6,902 bases of DNA from Chloroflexi bacterium TMED70 (GTDB lineage: Bacteria > Chloroflexota > Dehalococcoidia > Lucifugimonadales > Lucifugimonadaceae): assembly GCA_002171675.1 (NCBI GenBank), contig NHDX01000006.1, positions 10,519 through 17,420 on the forward strand. Direction: 5' to 3'. Below the pieces are notes generated by a model. The model ran no database searches, was not told the origin of the DNA, and saw only the letters and a list, made by a program, of their open reading frames with translations. Position numbers and translations under genes: made by a program. Below, one piece after another: positions 4,930-6,902 of this stretch. Positions within the stretch are counted from its first letter, which is position 1. Each line of letters starts with the position of its first letter.

Positions 4930-6540
4930 ATGGATAAAATTAAAGTTACTCCACTTGGTGGATTTGGGGAAATTGGTAAAAATTTACTGGTTTTCGAAAT
5001 TAATAATAAGTGTTTCATCATAGATGCTGGAATAAAATTTTCCCTAGATGATGAAATAGATTACATTCTACCTGATACAGAATACCTAGAGAATATAAAA
5101 GAAAATATTCATGCTATATTTATTACTCATGGTCATGAAGATCATGTAGGAGCATTATCAAAATTATCTTTTCTAAATGTACCTATATATTCACCACCTA
5201 TGGCCGGAGAGATAATAAAGAAAAAATTATCTCGAGATAATCATGAAAAAATAAAACCTGTATCACTCTATAAAAAATATAGATTTGATGATTTTAATAT
5301 CTCTTGGTTCCCAGTTGTTCATTCAATACCAGATTCTTGTGGATTAATAATACAAACAAAAAAAATCAATTTTGTTCATACGGGAGATTTTAGATTTGAT
5401 GAAGATCCTGTTTTTGGTAAAAATAGTAATTTTTATAAAGTGAAGGAATTTATTAATGGTCAATGCGACTTACTACTATCAGACTCCACAAATGCAATGA
5501 TTGATGAAGATCAAATTCAAGAAAAAGAAATTGAAAAAACTTTTAATTATAAATTTAAAGAAAATAGAAAAATTATTATCTGTAGTTTTGCTTCACAAAT
5601 TTCTAGATTACAACTAGCTATAAATTCAGCAAAGAAAACAAATAGAAAAATTGTTCTGCTTGGAAGTACTCTAAAGAAAAATCTAAATATAAGTAAAAAT
5701 CTAAAGATCATTTCTGATTATGAAGATATAGTAGTAACTCAAAATCAAGCAAAGAAATTAAATAAAGACAAGATCATATATTTTGTTACTGGCTCTCAGG
5801 GTGAAGAATTTTCAGTCTTAACTCGAATGTCAAAAAGAAAGTATAATGATCTACAAATTGATAATAATGATTTGATATTGATGTCCTCATCAGTTATTCC
5901 TGGAAATGAAAATAAAGTTTTTGAAGTTGTTCATAATCTTCATGCACTTGGAGCAGAAATAATATTCAATAATGATAAAAATAAACTTCATGTTTCAGGT
6001 CACTCTCCAAGCAAAGACTTAGAAAACGTAATTGAAACTTTGTCTCCAAAGGTTTTTGTACCTGTTCATGGTGATATTGATATGTTGAATGCTCATAAGA
6101 ATTTAGCAATTAAAAAAAATATTGACCCTACTAATGTCTTTGTATTATCAAACGGGGATAATTTAGAGGTTTCAGAAAATGGAGCTAAACTGTTAGATCA
6201 ATCCAAAGTAATAGATGAAATAGTTCTAAGAGAAAATTATTATGAATCTACACCCACAAAGAAAAATATTTATAAAGAAAATATTATTTCTATTGTCCTG
6301 ATTTTTGATAAAAAAAACAAATCTCTAATACATAAACCCTTCATTAAGGTGTTTGACAAATCAAATAATACGAAGATAAAAGATTATTTAAAAAAACACT
6401 TAAGTAATAATAATTCTCTCGAAGGATTACATATTCTTCAAGATTGGAGTCAAATAACTGAGCAATTTAACCAAGAAATCTATAAATTGGTATTAAGTAA
6501 ATTTAATAAAAAATACCAAATTAAGACTATTATTTTATAA
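4930..6540 (+). CDS. rnj: Ribonuclease J
   Basis: RNase J is a zinc-dependent metallo-beta-lactamase/beta-CASP nuclease with 5'-to-3' exonuclease and endonuclease activity in mRNA decay and rRNA maturation. The 536 residues (family about 550) begin VTPLGGFGEIGKN (6-18). The metal-binding motif is HGHEDH at 67-72, with further ligands H131 (VVHSIPDS), D153 (TGDFRFD) and D185 (LLSDSTNA). The beta-CASP part has FASQISRLQ (220-228), TGSQGEE (287-293) and SSSVIPGNE (319-327). HVSGH (354-358) and PVHGD (378-382) complete the active site. A C-terminal domain follows from about 440 and ends in KIKDYLKKH and later basic residues, in slightly short form. The motif usually read FASN(I/V)HR is FASQISR here, losing the His. 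Catalytic metal ligands are intact, so activity is expected. It probably shares a transcript with the membrane-protein gene 27 bases downstream. Confidence 0.96.
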   Translation: MDKIKVTPLGGFGEIGKNLLVFEINNKCFIIDAGIKFSLDDEIDYILPDTEYLENIKENIHAIFITHGHEDHVGALSKLSFLNVPIYSPPMAGEIIKKKLSRDNHEKIKPVSLYKKYRFDDFNISWFPVVHSIPDSCGLIIQTKKINFVHTGDFRFDEDPVFGKNSNFYKVKEFINGQCDLLLSDSTNAMIDEDQIQEKEIEKTFNYKFKENRKIIICSFASQISRLQLAINSAKKTNRKIVLLGSTLKKNLNISKNLKIISDYEDIVVTQNQAKKLNKDKIIYFVTGSQGEEFSVLTRMSKRKYNDLQIDNNDLILMSSSVIPGNENKVFEVVHNLHALGAEIIFNNDKNKLHVSGHSPSKDLENVIETLSPKVFVPVHGDIDMLNAHKNLAIKKNIDPTNVFVLSNGDNLEVSENGAKLLDQSKVIDEIVLRENYYESTPTKKNIYKENIISIVLIFDKKNKSLIHKPFIKVFDKSNNTKIKDYLKKHLSNNNSLEGLHILQDWSQITEQFNQEIYKLVLSKFNKKYQIKTIIL

Positions 6541-6567
6541 AAATATCTAAACTAGATTCAATCTAAT

Positions 6568-6902
6568 ATGGAAATTCATGAAAACAATGCTCTAAAAGAG
6601 AGAATAATTCAAATAATTAATCATAAAAATTATTGGCTATATATTTCATTAATTAGTTTGATTGTTGCCTCAACAGACTTTTTTTATTCCGTAAGAGATT
6701 TGATTGGTTTATTACCACTATTTTTAGGTATTTCAATTTTTATCTTACTAGTCCTACTAAGATATTCGATAAAAAATTCAAAAAATTTATTATCCTTAAA
6801 ATCAATCTCAGCTTTAATTTTAACCAACTTATCTTTTTTTATATTTTTTGGAGGTATAAGCTACGATTCAAGTTCAAATTTATCTTTTGACTATACCTTA
6901 TC
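6568..6902 (+). CDS. N-terminus of a multi-spanning membrane protein, possibly FtsK (runs off window)
   Basis: An open frame starts at ATG 6568 and stays open for 111 codons to the window edge. After a polar, charged N-terminus (MEIHENNALKERIIQIINHK) come three hydrophobic segments at about residues 22-39, 46-65 and 79-97, with basic residues between the second and third (RYSIKNSKN), then a Ser-rich polar loop. This matches the start of an integral membrane protein. FtsK DNA translocases begin with about four membrane spans, and ftsK often follows an RNase J gene, so FtsK is a reasonable guess. No motor domain is visible to confirm it. There is no Shine-Dalgarno site; a 5-bp hairpin (TAGAT/ATCTA, 6553-6565) lies just before the ATG. 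Coding reality is well supported; identity is inference. Confidence 0.7.
   Translation, partial: MEIHENNALKERIIQIINHKNYWLYISLISLIVASTDFFYSVRDLIGLLPLFLGISIFILLVLLRYSIKNSKNLLSLKSISALILTNLSFFIFFGGISYDSSSNLSFDYTL

Noticed and set aside
6553..6565. Small hairpin TAGAT-TCA-ATCTA before the last gene
   Set aside because: Five AT-rich pairs; could affect initiation slightly but gives no support for a terminator or regulator site.

Overview
This is an AT-rich (roughly 30% GC by eye), gene-dense stretch of a bacterial chromosome. It carries core housekeeping genes and no sign of mobile elements, CRISPR arrays, tRNA or rRNA. The gene set (RuvC/RuvA/RuvB, FabD, NusB, AcpP, RNase J, then a membrane-protein start where FtsK could lie) suggests a streamlined free-living bacterium that uses RNase J. 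RuvC has the His-x-x-Asp version of the active site known from Thermus. This and the RNase J-membrane protein order would fit a low-GC, perhaps marine, Chloroflexota-like lineage. That placement is inference from memory of gene orders and was not tested.

Layout. Positions 1-108 hold the last 35 codons of an unidentified plus-strand gene. A GNAT acetyltransferase resembling RimI follows at 207-782 (+). It converges, with a 23-base gap and no clear terminator, on a minus-strand operon ruvC-ruvA-ruvB (2949 down to 806). That operon encodes the complete Holliday-junction branch-migration and resolution machine. Its genes are 3 and 8 bases apart, and a good sigma-70-type promoter lies just upstream of ruvC.

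The region 2950-3119 is a divergent promoter region. On its right side the plus strand carries fabD (3120-4055), nusB (4059-4526, 3 bases after fabD), acpP (4583-4837), rnj (4930-6540) and the first 111 codons of a multi-spanning membrane protein (6568 to the window edge). This half joins fatty-acid synthesis (malonyl loading onto acyl carrier protein, and the carrier itself) to transcription antitermination and RNA decay. The usual fabH/fabG/fabF neighbours are absent here.

No previously undescribed system is evident; every complete gene belongs to a known family. The observations worth a second look are sequence departures in conserved machines: an altered acidic pin in RuvA, a changed winged-helix motif in RuvB, a loop insertion in AcpP, a changed beta-CASP motif in RNase J and an insertion in the acetyltransferase. 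Others concern expression: mostly weak or absent Shine-Dalgarno sites with one strong exception at acpP, a 10-codon open frame overlapping the acpP start, and A9 runs inside genes.
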